Positions 52,929 through 60,446 of a stretch of DNA of 64,000 bases are shown here, in pieces. The notes under the pieces are model-generated. The model made no database searches and was not told the DNA's origin. It saw nothing but the letters and a program-made list of their open reading frames with translations. The stretch is taken from the NCBI GenBank assembly GCA_002239025.1, contig MPNM01000009.1:61080-125079 (forward strand), given 5' to 3'. The first letter of the stretch is position 1; the number at the start of each line of letters is the position of its first letter. Source of the DNA: Chloroflexi bacterium bin125 (GTDB lineage Bacteria; Chloroflexota; Dehalococcoidia; Bin125). The position numbers and the translations under genes are program-made.

Positions 52929-54146
52929 GTGTTCGACTTGCCGCCTGAGTTTGTCTTCAACTGGCTGCACGAGGCCGTCATTGGGATTGAGGTCTGGCAG
53001 TTCATTGGGCTGGGCGTGATGGCGGTGATCATCGTCGTCGCGCGGTTTGCGATTGTCTGGTCGCTCAACGCGGCCATCACGCGACGTACGGTTCCCGAGC
53101 GTCATGAGTTCTGGCGATTTGAGCTGAGTCGACTGCAACGTCCACTCTTGCTGATGCTGGGCGCTGTGACGCTGGCGATCGGCTTTCCCGTGCTCGACTT
53201 CGATTCCGATGTCGAGGATGTGGTTGCGATCTTCGCCAACTTCGCCTCGACCTTCGCCGGCGTACTGGTCGGCTTCCGCCTGGTCGACGCGGCCGCCGAC
53301 TACTGGCGCGAGATTGCGCAGGAGACCGATTCCAAGCTCGACGATCAGTTGGTCCCACTGGCACGATCTACGGGCAAGATCTTCGTCGGCGCGATCGGCG
53401 CGATCTTCGTGCTGCAGAACCTCGACATCAACATTACGTCGCTGATCGCGGGGCTCGGTATCGGCGGCGTCGCCGTCGCGTTAGCGTCGCAGGACACGTT
53501 GAAGAACCTGCTCGGCGGCGCGACCATCCTGGCCGACAAGCCGTTCCAGGTTGGCGATTGGGTGATCGTCGGCGACATTGAGGGCACGGTCGAGCAGGTC
53601 GGTTTCCGTTCGACCAGGGTGCGCACGTTTGCCGACTCGTTGATTACGGTGCCCAATGCGCGGATGACCGATACCGCGGTCAACAACATGGGCCAGCGCA
53701 CCTGGCGGCGGTACTACACGACCGTCGGGCTTGCGTATCACACCGACCCGGACCGGATCCAGGCGTTCGTCGAGGGCGTGCGGGCGATTGTGCGCTCGAA
53801 CTCGAACATGCGGCATGACTACTACATCGTCGAGCTGCATAGCTTCGGCGACTCGGGCCTGAACATCATGATCTACACGTTCATCGCGGCGTCGACCTGG
53901 AACGAGGAGCTACGCACGAGGCACGTGTTCAACATCGACATCATCCGCCTGGCGCAGGAGCTGCAAGTCGAGTTCGCCTTCCCCACGCAGACGCTGCACA
54001 TCGCCAGCCAGCACCAGGGTCCCGAGCAGATTCCTCCACCCAGAGATCGAGACGACCTGAGCAATACCATCGAAGACTTCGCCCCCAAGGGATCAGCCGG
54101 CCAACGCCAGGACAACCCGATCACCGGCGGCTACGACAACGGCTAG
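52929..54146 (+). CDS. MscS-family mechanosensitive ion channel
   Basis: 405 residues. About four membrane segments end in the pore helix region (ITSLIAGLGIGGVAVALASQDTLKNLLGG), followed by the beta domain (DKPFQVGDWVIVGDIEGTVEQVGFRSTRVRT, LITVPNARM) and a cytoplasmic alpha/beta domain. Such channels open on membrane tension in hypo-osmotic shock. The C-terminal 45 residues are polar and Pro/Gln-rich. GTG start; the ribosome site is weak. Confidence 0.92.
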   Translation: MFDLPPEFVFNWLHEAVIGIEVWQFIGLGVMAVIIVVARFAIVWSLNAAITRRTVPERHEFWRFELSRLQRPLLLMLGAVTLAIGFPVLDFDSDVEDVVAIFANFASTFAGVLVGFRLVDAAADYWREIAQETDSKLDDQLVPLARSTGKIFVGAIGAIFVLQNLDINITSLIAGLGIGGVAVALASQDTLKNLLGGATILADKPFQVGDWVIVGDIEGTVEQVGFRSTRVRTFADSLITVPNARMTDTAVNNMGQRTWRRYYTTVGLAYHTDPDRIQAFVEGVRAIVRSNSNMRHDYYIVELHSFGDSGLNIMIYTFIAASTWNEELRTRHVFNIDIIRLAQELQVEFAFPTQTLHIASQHQGPEQIPPPRDRDDLSNTIEDFAPKGSAGQRQDNPITGGYDNG

Positions 54147-54170
54147 CTTCAACTGGATTGCGGCAGAGCG

Positions 54171-55154
54171 ATGTTGCCCTTGATCCGGGTTGATAGCTGG
54201 GACGATTGGACTCGGATCTACAACGACGCCTCGGTCTGGCAGCCGCTGGTAGACGCGATCTGCTACCGCGAGGAGATCAGCTACAGGCAGCTCCGGTCCG
54301 CCAGCGCCAACACCAACGCGGTCTTCCTGCTCGACCGGGCGTACGCGCTCAAGATCTACAGCCCGTTCTGGGACGAGTTCGAGTTTGAGCGGACGTTGCT
54401 CGAAGCGCTCAACGATCATGAGGAGATCCCCGTTCCCGATGTCCTGGGCTACGGACACATCGCGGACGGTGGAGGAGGCTCCTGGCCTTACCTGATTACT
54501 CGCTACTGCGAGGCGCGGCCGTTCTCAGAGATTCGTGGTGAACTCTCCGAAGAAGCCGCCCTGTCGCTGGCGGCTCAGCTCGGCGGAATCGTGCGAGCGC
54601 TTCACGACCTGGATGCAGGGCAGTTGGCCAGCGACACGACTGAGCAGGTCTGGGCCGACGTCGTATCGGAGCGGCGGCAGAAGGCGGTCGTCGAACTGAC
54701 CGAAGCTGGGGTGCTGGCAGACATCCTCGTTGGGCCGCTTGAGTCCCTGTTGGACGAGGCGATTGCGGCTGACCTCCCGGAGTCACGGAGCGTCGTGCAT
54801 GGCGACCTCGGCGCGGATCACGTGCTCTGCGCGCCGGTCGAAGGTGGGTGGACGATTGAAGCGCTGATCGATTTCGGGGATGCCAAGATCGGGGTGTTGG
54901 AGTATGAGTGGATGCCGGTCTGGATGGGGTTTTGTGGGCGCGACCCTGCTCTCGCTCGTGCGGTGATCGACGGATACGGGCCGGGCTTGCTTGTTGACGG
55001 TGACTTCCCGAAGCGGGCGGTCGCCTGGACTCTGCTCCATGACTTCGGCAGCGATGAGCTGATCAGCCAATGGCGAGAACGAAGTCAGCCAGCGCCCATC
55101 GAGACGATGCAGGAGCTTGGAGCGTTGCTCTGTGGGGTGTCGATCTTGCGATGA
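54171..55154 (+). CDS. APH-family phosphotransferase
   Basis: 327 residues. NAVFLLDRAYALKIYSP is the ATP-binding strand, VVHGDLGADHVLC the catalytic loop (HGDL; the usual final Asn is His-Val here) and LIDFGDAKIGVLEYEW the metal-binding motif. The substrate is unknown; small-molecule kinases of this kind act on antibiotics, sugars or amino alcohols. It lies 24 bp after the MscS gene, on the same strand. Confidence 0.85.
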   Translation: MLPLIRVDSWDDWTRIYNDASVWQPLVDAICYREEISYRQLRSASANTNAVFLLDRAYALKIYSPFWDEFEFERTLLEALNDHEEIPVPDVLGYGHIADGGGGSWPYLITRYCEARPFSEIRGELSEEAALSLAAQLGGIVRALHDLDAGQLASDTTEQVWADVVSERRQKAVVELTEAGVLADILVGPLESLLDEAIAADLPESRSVVHGDLGADHVLCAPVEGGWTIEALIDFGDAKIGVLEYEWMPVWMGFCGRDPALARAVIDGYGPGLLVDGDFPKRAVAWTLLHDFGSDELISQWRERSQPAPIETMQELGALLCGVSILR

Positions 55155-55366
55155 CTCAGACCCGCTTCGCGGTGGTGATAATCGGATTTGGTTTGGTCGT
55201 TGTCGGTGGAGTTGGATTGGTGATTGGGGTCGCTTTGCGGGTCGGGTGCGGGGGAGGGGCGTGGAGAGCATGCGTCGCAACATTCTCGTGTGTGGTCAAG
55301 CGGTTGGGCCCTGGCCCATTCGCAAGACTATCCATGTCCTTTTGGCGTAATGGCCCGAAGGTCTGA
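55151..55366 (+). CDS. Possible small membrane protein
   Basis: 71 residues starting with an ATG that overlaps the phosphotransferase stop (ATGA). One hydrophobic helix (FAVVIIGFGLVVVGGVGLVIGV, shown as residues about 7-28) is followed by a Cys/Arg-containing tail. The 3' end overlaps the convergent coiled-coil gene by 39 bp. Coupling and the helix support it weakly; it may be spurious. Confidence 0.35.
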   Translation: MTQTRFAVVIIGFGLVVVGGVGLVIGVALRVGCGGGAWRACVATFSCVVKRLGPGPFARLSMSFWRNGPKV

Positions 55367-56065
55367 GATCATCCATTCAAGAATCTCCAGTTCTCCAAGG
55401 CTGGTGTCTTCGTTGCCGGCGCTCCTGCGTATTGCCAGTAGCAGCCCACCCAACGGCTTCAGTACTAAAAGAGGATCGTCTGAGTGCTGTCCTGCCTCCA
55501 TTGAGTAAGCCAACTGCATGAATTCATTGAGAGCTTTGAGTACGTCGTCGTCGCCGTAGAGCGACAGTCTAAATGCCACCTTCCGAAACTCCGCGATATC
55601 AATCTCTGGCGTCTCCGGTTGTCGACCTCGTGCGCCACGCCAGCCCTTTCTTTTGTTGGGTTGCCGGGATGAATTGAGAGCATCGATGAACGGCATCAGA
55701 ATCTTCTCTGCGAGATCCATTCGAGTCTCTCTCATTTCATCCTCCAACCGCTGCGCTCGTGCCCTGGCGTCGTCATCCTGCTTTCTGGCCGCAGCGCGCT
55801 CGTCCTCTTCCCTCTGCCTGACGGCAGCGCGCTCGTCCTCTTCCCTCTGCCTGGCGGCAGCGCGCTCGTCCTCTTCCCTCTGCCTGGCGGCAGCGCGCTC
55901 GTCCTCTTCCCTCTGCCTGGCAGTGGCGCGTTCGTCCTCTTCCCTCTTCCTGGTCGCCTCCCAACGAAGTCGAAGGAAGAGAAAGACCGCTGAGATAACG
56001 GCCAGCACAACGGGGGTAGCAAGACTCCCATAGGCGGTGATGTTGTCAAGTGTGCTCGGATCCAC
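55328..56065 (-). CDS. Membrane-anchored coiled-coil protein with 11-residue repeats
   Basis: 245 residues, GTG start with AGGAG 5 bases upstream. A membrane helix spans residues about 14-32. Five tandem copies of an 11-residue REEDERAAARQ-type unit (residues 41-95) follow, then a helical domain with LSLYGDDDVLKALNEFMQLAY and LLAIRRSAGNEDTSLGELEI. That C-terminal pattern occurs in an uncharacterised family; no enzyme motif is seen. It lies 22 bp after the small HNH gene and may belong to the same lower-GC cassette with the CoiA-like gene. Confidence 0.75.
   Translation of the reverse strand: MDPSTLDNITAYGSLATPVVLAVISAVFLFLRLRWEATRKREEDERATARQREEDERAAARQREEDERAAARQREEDERAAVRQREEDERAAARKQDDDARARAQRLEDEMRETRMDLAEKILMPFIDALNSSRQPNKRKGWRGARGRQPETPEIDIAEFRKVAFRLSLYGDDDVLKALNEFMQLAYSMEAGQHSDDPLLVLKPLGGLLLAIRRSAGNEDTSLGELEILEWMISDLRAITPKGHG
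55781..55945 (-). repeat. 33-bp tandem repeat (five units) in coding sequence
   Basis: Five consecutive 33-bp units encode residues 41-95 of the coiled-coil protein. The central units are nearly identical at base level, pointing to recent duplication. Three heptads do not fit an 11-residue period; a hendecad coiled coil does. Confidence 0.85.
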
Positions 56066-56087
56066 AACTACTCCTCTCTCGCCATCG

Positions 56088-56243
56088 CTACCCGGATGCC
56101 AGCTCCAGTTTGGTGCGCAGGTGTTTCATACCTCGATCGCCTTTGACCGAGTTGCAGTGGCCGCAAAGGAGCTGGAGGTTGTCGATGTGATTGGTACGGC
56201 CTTTGGCCTGCGCGAAGGAGTGGTCCACTTTGGACTCACTCAC
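56088..56243 (-). CDS. Short HNH-nuclease-like protein or fragment
   Basis: A frame of 51 residues from a GTG at 56243 that overlaps the CoiA-like stop by 8 bp. SKVDHSFAQAKGRTNHIDNLQ and LLCGHCNSVKGDRGMKHLRTKL match the C-terminal half of HNH endonucleases (DH...N...CN..KG). The usual N-terminal CxxC strand is missing. It may be a remnant, a frameshifted extension of the CoiA-like gene, or a translationally coupled small protein. Confidence 0.5.
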   Translation of the reverse strand: MSESKVDHSFAQAKGRTNHIDNLQLLCGHCNSVKGDRGMKHLRTKLELASG

Positions 56244-56979
56244 CGTCCCAATCCTGGAGTTCCTCCATGTCAACCTCAACCATGAAGTCCTGAGATTTCC
56301 ACTCAGCCTCTTCTTCTTCTGGAACGTAGCGCACAGGGATCGAATCACCATTCTCGCAAGCTTCGATGAGCCAATCTGCGTGCACCTGCGCGAACGCTCC
56401 AACATTATCCTCTGCCCACCACTTTGCAAACCGCCAAAGCCCCATACTGCCAAAGTCGATATACACCGGCGCATTAGCTTCTGACCATCTTCGGAGTAGC
56501 CCACTTCGACCCCACCATTTCGCGCCGAGGATTAGGGGCCGAAAACTGAGCGGTTCTCTCCACGACAGTCCGACACTAAACATGCCAGGATCGGTGCTGC
56601 CTCTGTCACCATCGACTACCCAGATCATGTCCTGATAGAACGACTCTCTGCTGGCCATTTCATCGAAGTTCATCGGTGAGTGTTGGAACTCAATGACCAA
56701 TCCGTGCGGAGTCTTCACGTCGGCAATATGTTTCTCTCCGGTCTGATCATCGAAGTGGATCACTTCTTGCCACTCCTCAGGAAAGCAGTTTTTCCAGTCT
56801 CGATGCCAATCAGTCTCGCCTCCCCACCACGGGTCGCAGTTTGCCCTTGGCAGGTGGGCCCAGTGCCAGACTTTGATTCGCCCACACTTGGCGACCATTC
56901 CCGCGCCGCAATACTGGCACTCGCCCCTTCTTCCCTTGGCCGGCTTCGCACGAACACCGTCCACCAGCGCAAACTGCAT
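56236..56979 (-). CDS. CoiA-like nuclease
   Basis: 247 residues. The N-terminus has a zinc-ribbon-like Cys21, Cys24 and Cys32 (CQYCGAGMVAKCG) followed by WHWAH. The nuclease core is HIADVKTPHGLVIEFQHSPM with Asp87, Glu97 and Gln99, then RESFYQDMIWVVDGD. This is the restriction-like fold of competence protein CoiA and related DNA-processing nucleases. The base composition is near 50% GC, lower than neighbours. It lies 29 bp from the 3' end of tRNA-Lys and leads a minus-strand cassette. Confidence 0.8.
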   Translation of the reverse strand: MQFALVDGVRAKPAKGRRGECQYCGAGMVAKCGRIKVWHWAHLPRANCDPWWGGETDWHRDWKNCFPEEWQEVIHFDDQTGEKHIADVKTPHGLVIEFQHSPMNFDEMASRESFYQDMIWVVDGDRGSTDPGMFSVGLSWREPLSFRPLILGAKWWGRSGLLRRWSEANAPVYIDFGSMGLWRFAKWWAEDNVGAFAQVHADWLIEACENGDSIPVRYVPEEEEAEWKSQDFMVEVDMEELQDWDGE

Positions 56980-57008
56980 TAGGTTTGCCCTTTCAAGGAG
57001 ACGATGGC

Positions 57009-57085
57009 TGGTGGGCCCTCTGGGACTCGAACCCAGGACCTTCGGATTAAAAGTCCGCTGCTCTAGCCAACTGAGCTAAGGGCCC
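57009..57085 (-). tRNA. tRNA-Lys(UUU)
   Basis: Acceptor stem GGGCCCT/AGGGCCC, D-arm TAGCTCAGTTGGCTAGAGCA, anticodon loop CTTTTAA with anticodon TTT, T-arm GGTTCGAGTCC, and an encoded CCA end (57009-57011). It lies 98 bp upstream of the Gfo/Idh/MocA gene on the opposite strand; its 3' end points to the CoiA-like cassette. Confidence 0.96.
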
Positions 57086-57183
57086 GGATCCAGTCTAGGC
57101 GGGGACTCGGTGGATGGGGTCTGGAATCGGTAGCCTCTGGCACATGCGACGCAGTACATGAGGCGCAGGACTGGGGCTGTGCG

Positions 57184-58290
57184 ATGGCGGAACCGCTGAA
57201 GGTTGGCTTGATTGGCGCGGGTGGAATTTCTCGGCAGCATTTGCCGGGCTATCAACTGGATCCGGGGCGAATCCGGCTGGAGGCGGTCTGCGACATCCGC
57301 GAGGAGCGGGCGCGGGCGTTTGCCTCGGAGGCCGAGATTGGGGCCGACGCGATCTTCAGCGACGCGCGAGAGATGTTTGAGCTGGCGGACATCGACGCGG
57401 TCGACATTTGCACGATCCACGACACGCATGCGGAGCTGGCGATTGCGGCGGCCGAGGCGGGCAAGCATGTGCTGCTGGAGAAGCCGATGGCGATCTCGAT
57501 GGCGGAATGCCGGTCGATCGTGGAGGCGACGGAGGCGGCGGGGGTGACGTTCATGGTGGCGCAGCATCTGCGTCATGTGCCGACGTATGTGGCGCTGCGG
57601 CGTCGGATCCAGACGGGCGAGCTGGGACGGATCTGGTCGGCGCGGGTGGATACGTTCCTGACGGCGGCGCTGGATGATCCGGATCAGCCGATTGCGCCGG
57701 GTCGGGGCTTCTGGGGCTTCGACGGCAAGCGCGGCGGCGGCGGGGTGGTGACGCTGCTCTCGGTGCACCACCTGGACTTGATGCGGTTTTTCGTGGGCGA
57801 GGTCGTGCGGGTCGAAGCTCGGGCCTGGCACGGGCACCCGAGCTTCACGAACGAGGCCGAGGACCGGGCCGTGGCGACGCTGGAGTTCGCCAACGGGGCG
57901 ATCGGTACGTTGACGGCGAGTCTGACGAGTCGGGCGCCGTGGCTGTTCCAGACGGTGATTCTGGGCGACGAGGGGGCGGCCTGGACGCCGCCTCCAGCGG
58001 AGAACACGCCGTTGATGTGGCATCGGGTACCGGCGGTGATGACCAGCGCTCAGCAGGAGGGCGACGAGAGTTTCGATCCGGTGACAAGCTTCCGGCCGGT
58101 CGATACGAGTGACCTGTCGTTGCCGACGGATAATCCGTACGTCAATGAGATCATCCATTTCGCTGCTTGCTGCGAGGACGGGGCTGAGCCGGTCAGTGGC
58201 GGTCGGGACAATCTGGAGACGATGAAGATTGTGTTTGGGATCTATGAGTCGGCGGAGACGGGTCGGTCGGTGGAGTTGGGGAGTCTGTAG
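57184..58290 (+). CDS. Gfo/Idh/MocA family oxidoreductase
   Basis: 368 residues. VGLIGAGGISRQHLPGY is the NAD(P) loop, ICTIHDTHAELAIAAAEAGKHV and LLEKPMAISMAECR hold the conserved EKP motif with its Lys, and HHLDLMRFF holds the catalytic His region. It oxidises or reduces a sugar, inositol or related compound. Its third positions are strongly G-rich, more so than neighbours, which opens a long spurious frame on the other strand. Confidence 0.92.
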   Translation: MAEPLKVGLIGAGGISRQHLPGYQLDPGRIRLEAVCDIREERARAFASEAEIGADAIFSDAREMFELADIDAVDICTIHDTHAELAIAAAEAGKHVLLEKPMAISMAECRSIVEATEAAGVTFMVAQHLRHVPTYVALRRRIQTGELGRIWSARVDTFLTAALDDPDQPIAPGRGFWGFDGKRGGGGVVTLLSVHHLDLMRFFVGEVVRVEARAWHGHPSFTNEAEDRAVATLEFANGAIGTLTASLTSRAPWLFQTVILGDEGAAWTPPPAENTPLMWHRVPAVMTSAQQEGDESFDPVTSFRPVDTSDLSLPTDNPYVNEIIHFAACCEDGAEPVSGGRDNLETMKIVFGIYESAETGRSVELGSL

Positions 58291-58306
58291 GGTCGGTGGG
58301 AACCGA

Positions 58307-58404
58307 GCGGGTCCCGGCTCGGGGGCCGGGACTGGAGAGCTTGCTTGAGGGTGGCAGCGGCCGAGCAGTCCGAGCGGGCCCCCGCGTGAAGCGGGGGCTG
58401 GAGA
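58307..58404. repeat. Family A palindromes, two direct copies
   Basis: GCGGGTCCCGGCTCGGGGGC CGGGACTGGAGA near 58307-58338 and GCGGGCCCCCGCGTGAAGCG GGGGCTGGAGA near 58374-58404. The first has a different loop but keeps the CTGGAGA end. They separate two plus-strand genes. Confidence 0.75.
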
Positions 58405-58422
58405 AGTAGGCTGGGGTTTGCG

Positions 58423-59034
58423 ATGCGTGAACTGGCGATCTTGAGTTTTGTCACGTTGGATGGCGTGATGCAGAGTCCGACCAGTCCTGAGGAGGACTCG
58501 TCGGGCGGCTTCACGGGCGGCGGCTGGGGCGCGCCGTACTGGGAGCAGGTGATGCCTCAGGTGTATGCCGAGGCGATGTCGGAGCCATATGACCTGTTGT
58601 TTGGCCGGAAGACGTATGAGGTGTTTTCCGGTCATTGGCCGAATGTCAGTCCGGATGAGGATCCGGTCTCGGCGCGGCTGAATGGCGGTCACAAGTACGT
58701 GGTGACGCGGTCGGCTGAGGGTCCATTGGCGTGGGGTCCTGCGACTCGCATGAGCGAAGATGTTGTCGGCGAGATCGCCAGGCTCAAGGCCGGCGACGGG
58801 CCGTTGATCCAGGTTCACGGGAGCGCCGAGCTGATCCAGACGCTGCTCGCGCACGACCTGATTGACGAGTATCGGCTGTGGACGTTTCCAGTCGTAGTCG
58901 GTGGCGGCAAGCGGCTGTTCGCTGATGGGGCTGTGCCGAGGAATCTGGAGCTGGTTCGCATCGGATCGACGGAGAATGGGGTGGTGATGTCGATCTATCG
59001 ACGCGGCGAGCGATCGCCCGCACCTATGGCCTAG
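58423..59034 (+). CDS. RibD C-terminal/dihydrofolate reductase-like protein
   Basis: 203 residues. LSFVTLDGVMQSP, YDLLFGRKTYEVFSGHWP, GGHKYVVTRSAEG, IQVHGSAELIQTLLAHDLIDEYRL and FPVVVGGGKRLFADG follow the YyaP/YwjB branch of RibD_C reductases, which use NADPH. A role in riboflavin synthesis is not implied: the deaminase domain is absent. Its stop overlaps the end of the opposite-strand toxin-like gene by 4 bp. Confidence 0.88.
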   Translation: MRELAILSFVTLDGVMQSPTSPEEDSSGGFTGGGWGAPYWEQVMPQVYAEAMSEPYDLLFGRKTYEVFSGHWPNVSPDEDPVSARLNGGHKYVVTRSAEGPLAWGPATRMSEDVVGEIARLKAGDGPLIQVHGSAELIQTLLAHDLIDEYRLWTFPVVVGGGKRLFADGAVPRNLELVRIGSTENGVVMSIYRRGERSPAPMA

Positions 59035-59276
59035 ACAATGGAGAAGATCTCAACGAGATGCTGCTCGTCATCGATCCGGTACACGATTGACCGATCACCA
59101 GCCTCGAGCAGGAGCAACGTGACATCCGACACATCGGCATTTCGGAACGGTCGCCCTTTGAGCCAACGATCATGCGGAAAGCTGCCCACCATTTTCCGCA
59201 CAGCCAAGTAATGCTGGACGGAGAGATCGCTCAAATCGTCCAAGGCGTCATTGCGCCAACTCACCCGATACGGCAC
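59031..59276 (-). CDS. RelE/ParE-like toxin
   Basis: 81 residues, GTG start. PYRVSWRNDALDDLSDLS and SIVYRIDDEQHLVEIFSIV fit the RelE/ParE fold, though the basic catalytic residues are fewer than in module 1. Its partner lies 4 bp upstream. Confidence 0.65.
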   Translation of the reverse strand: MPYRVSWRNDALDDLSDLSVQHYLAVRKMVGSFPHDRWLKGRPFRNADVSDVTLLLLEAGDRSIVYRIDDEQHLVEIFSIV

Positions 59277-59280
59277 TCTG

Positions 59281-59499
59281 TCAGTCGACCGACAGTCCTC
59301 GCTCGGCGTCCATCCGGCGCATCACTTCTTCATGGGGGATTGAATTCCCCTCGCCTCGCCGCCAGCGCTCGACACGTCGTTTGAGCTCCTCGATCACCTC
59401 CGCCCCGAGTTCATCATCTTCCACTGGAACTGGTGCCTGCTCAATCTCGGAGGGGTTCTCGACGACCTTTGCCACAGCAGAATTCCTCTTCCCTGTCAC
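59281..59499 (-). CDS. Antitoxin-like protein
   Basis: 72 residues with a GTG start. The N-terminal half is Pro/Glu/Val-rich; the C-terminal VIEELKRRVERWRRGEG and HEEVMRRMDAERG resembles the C-terminal helix of addiction-module antitoxins of the RelB/StbD-like type. Support comes mainly from its position before a RelE/ParE-like gene. Confidence 0.6.
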   Translation of the reverse strand: MTGKRNSAVAKVVENPSEIEQAPVPVEDDELGAEVIEELKRRVERWRRGEGNSIPHEEVMRRMDAERGLSVD

Positions 59500-59535
59500 T
59501 TGCTGTCAATGTACAGCCTGGAGCGAGGTTTCGTG

Positions 59536-60414
59536 TCAGCTCGTGTGATCGAGGATTGTCGGGATGACGACGTCCCAGGTGCCCTCGGGGATTTCGTGGC
59601 CGACTCCTTCGAGGGTGAGCATCTTAGCTCCGGGGATCATTTCGGCGAGCGCCTGTCCATGGTCGTAGGGCAGGATGGGATCGTCGGTGCCGTGGATCAC
59701 CAGAGTGGGGAAGTCGAGGTCGCCGAGGCGCTCGTGCCAGGGCTCGGATTGGGCGATGGCTGGGCCGTGGTTGGTCGCGCTGGGGAAGCTGATGGCGCGG
59801 TCGATTTCGGCGGCGAAGATCTGCTCGCGGGCCGGGTCGAAGGGGTAGGCAGATCCAGAGAGCACCTTGAACATCTTGACTCGATTGGCCAGCAGCGCGT
59901 CTCGGTCGGTCCAGTCCAGCGCGGCGCCCTCCATGATGGTCTCGATCACCTCGGGCGTGGGCGGCGAGAGCGTCGCTTCCTTGCCTTCCATCGAGTCAAG
60001 CACGGCGCCACCGTTGGGCGTGGACATGATTGGCGTCAGTGTCAGTACACGCTCGGGATGGTTGAGTCCGATCACCTGGGTGATCATGCCGCCCATCGAC
60101 GCACCGATGATGTGCGCCTTCTCGATCCCATACGCGTCGAGCACGGCTGGACCGTCGGCGGCCATGTCGTTGAGCGTGTAGTTGGGCTCGCCGGGCGGGC
60201 AGGATGTGGTCTTGCCGGTGTCTCGGTTGTCGTAGCGGATGACGAAGCGGCCGCCATCGGCCAGGGCCTCGCAGAGTCCGACGTCCCAGAGCAGCATTGA
60301 TGCGCCTGCGCCCATGACCAGCAGGATGCAAGGATCAGCGGGGTCGCCGAAGGCTTCGGTGCAGATCTCGATGCCGTTGCCCTCGATCATTCGTTCGCCG
60401 TGATGCGTTGCCAT
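59536..60414 (-). CDS. Alpha/beta hydrolase
   Basis: 292 residues from the ATG at 60414 with GGAG upstream. LLVMGAGASMLLWD is the oxyanion region, IIGASMGGMITQVIG holds the nucleophile Ser, VIHGTDDPILPYDHG the acid Asp and LEGVGHEIPEG the His. It resembles esterases and lactone hydrolases of the fold. It follows the CoA-transferase gene by 32 bp on the same strand. Confidence 0.92.
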   Translation of the reverse strand: MATHHGERMIEGNGIEICTEAFGDPADPCILLVMGAGASMLLWDVGLCEALADGGRFVIRYDNRDTGKTTSCPPGEPNYTLNDMAADGPAVLDAYGIEKAHIIGASMGGMITQVIGLNHPERVLTLTPIMSTPNGGAVLDSMEGKEATLSPPTPEVIETIMEGAALDWTDRDALLANRVKMFKVLSGSAYPFDPAREQIFAAEIDRAISFPSATNHGPAIAQSEPWHERLGDLDFPTLVIHGTDDPILPYDHGQALAEMIPGAKMLTLEGVGHEIPEGTWDVVIPTILDHTS

Positions 60415-60446
60415 TCGCGTTCTCCAGTAGGTGCGCTGCAAGTGAG

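Noticed and set aside
56244..56504. N-terminal extension of the HNH-like frame antisense to nothing but in another frame of the CoiA-like gene
   Set aside because: The extension lies wholly inside the CoiA-like coding sequence and shows no HNH or other domain; only the part from 56243 is family-like.
57076..58854. 592-codon open frame on the minus strand opposite the Gfo/Idh/MocA gene and the RibD-like gene
   Set aside because: Its translation is rich in Arg, His and Pro with no recognisable domain, and it overlaps the tRNA edge. It is a by-product of G-rich third positions in the real plus-strand genes.
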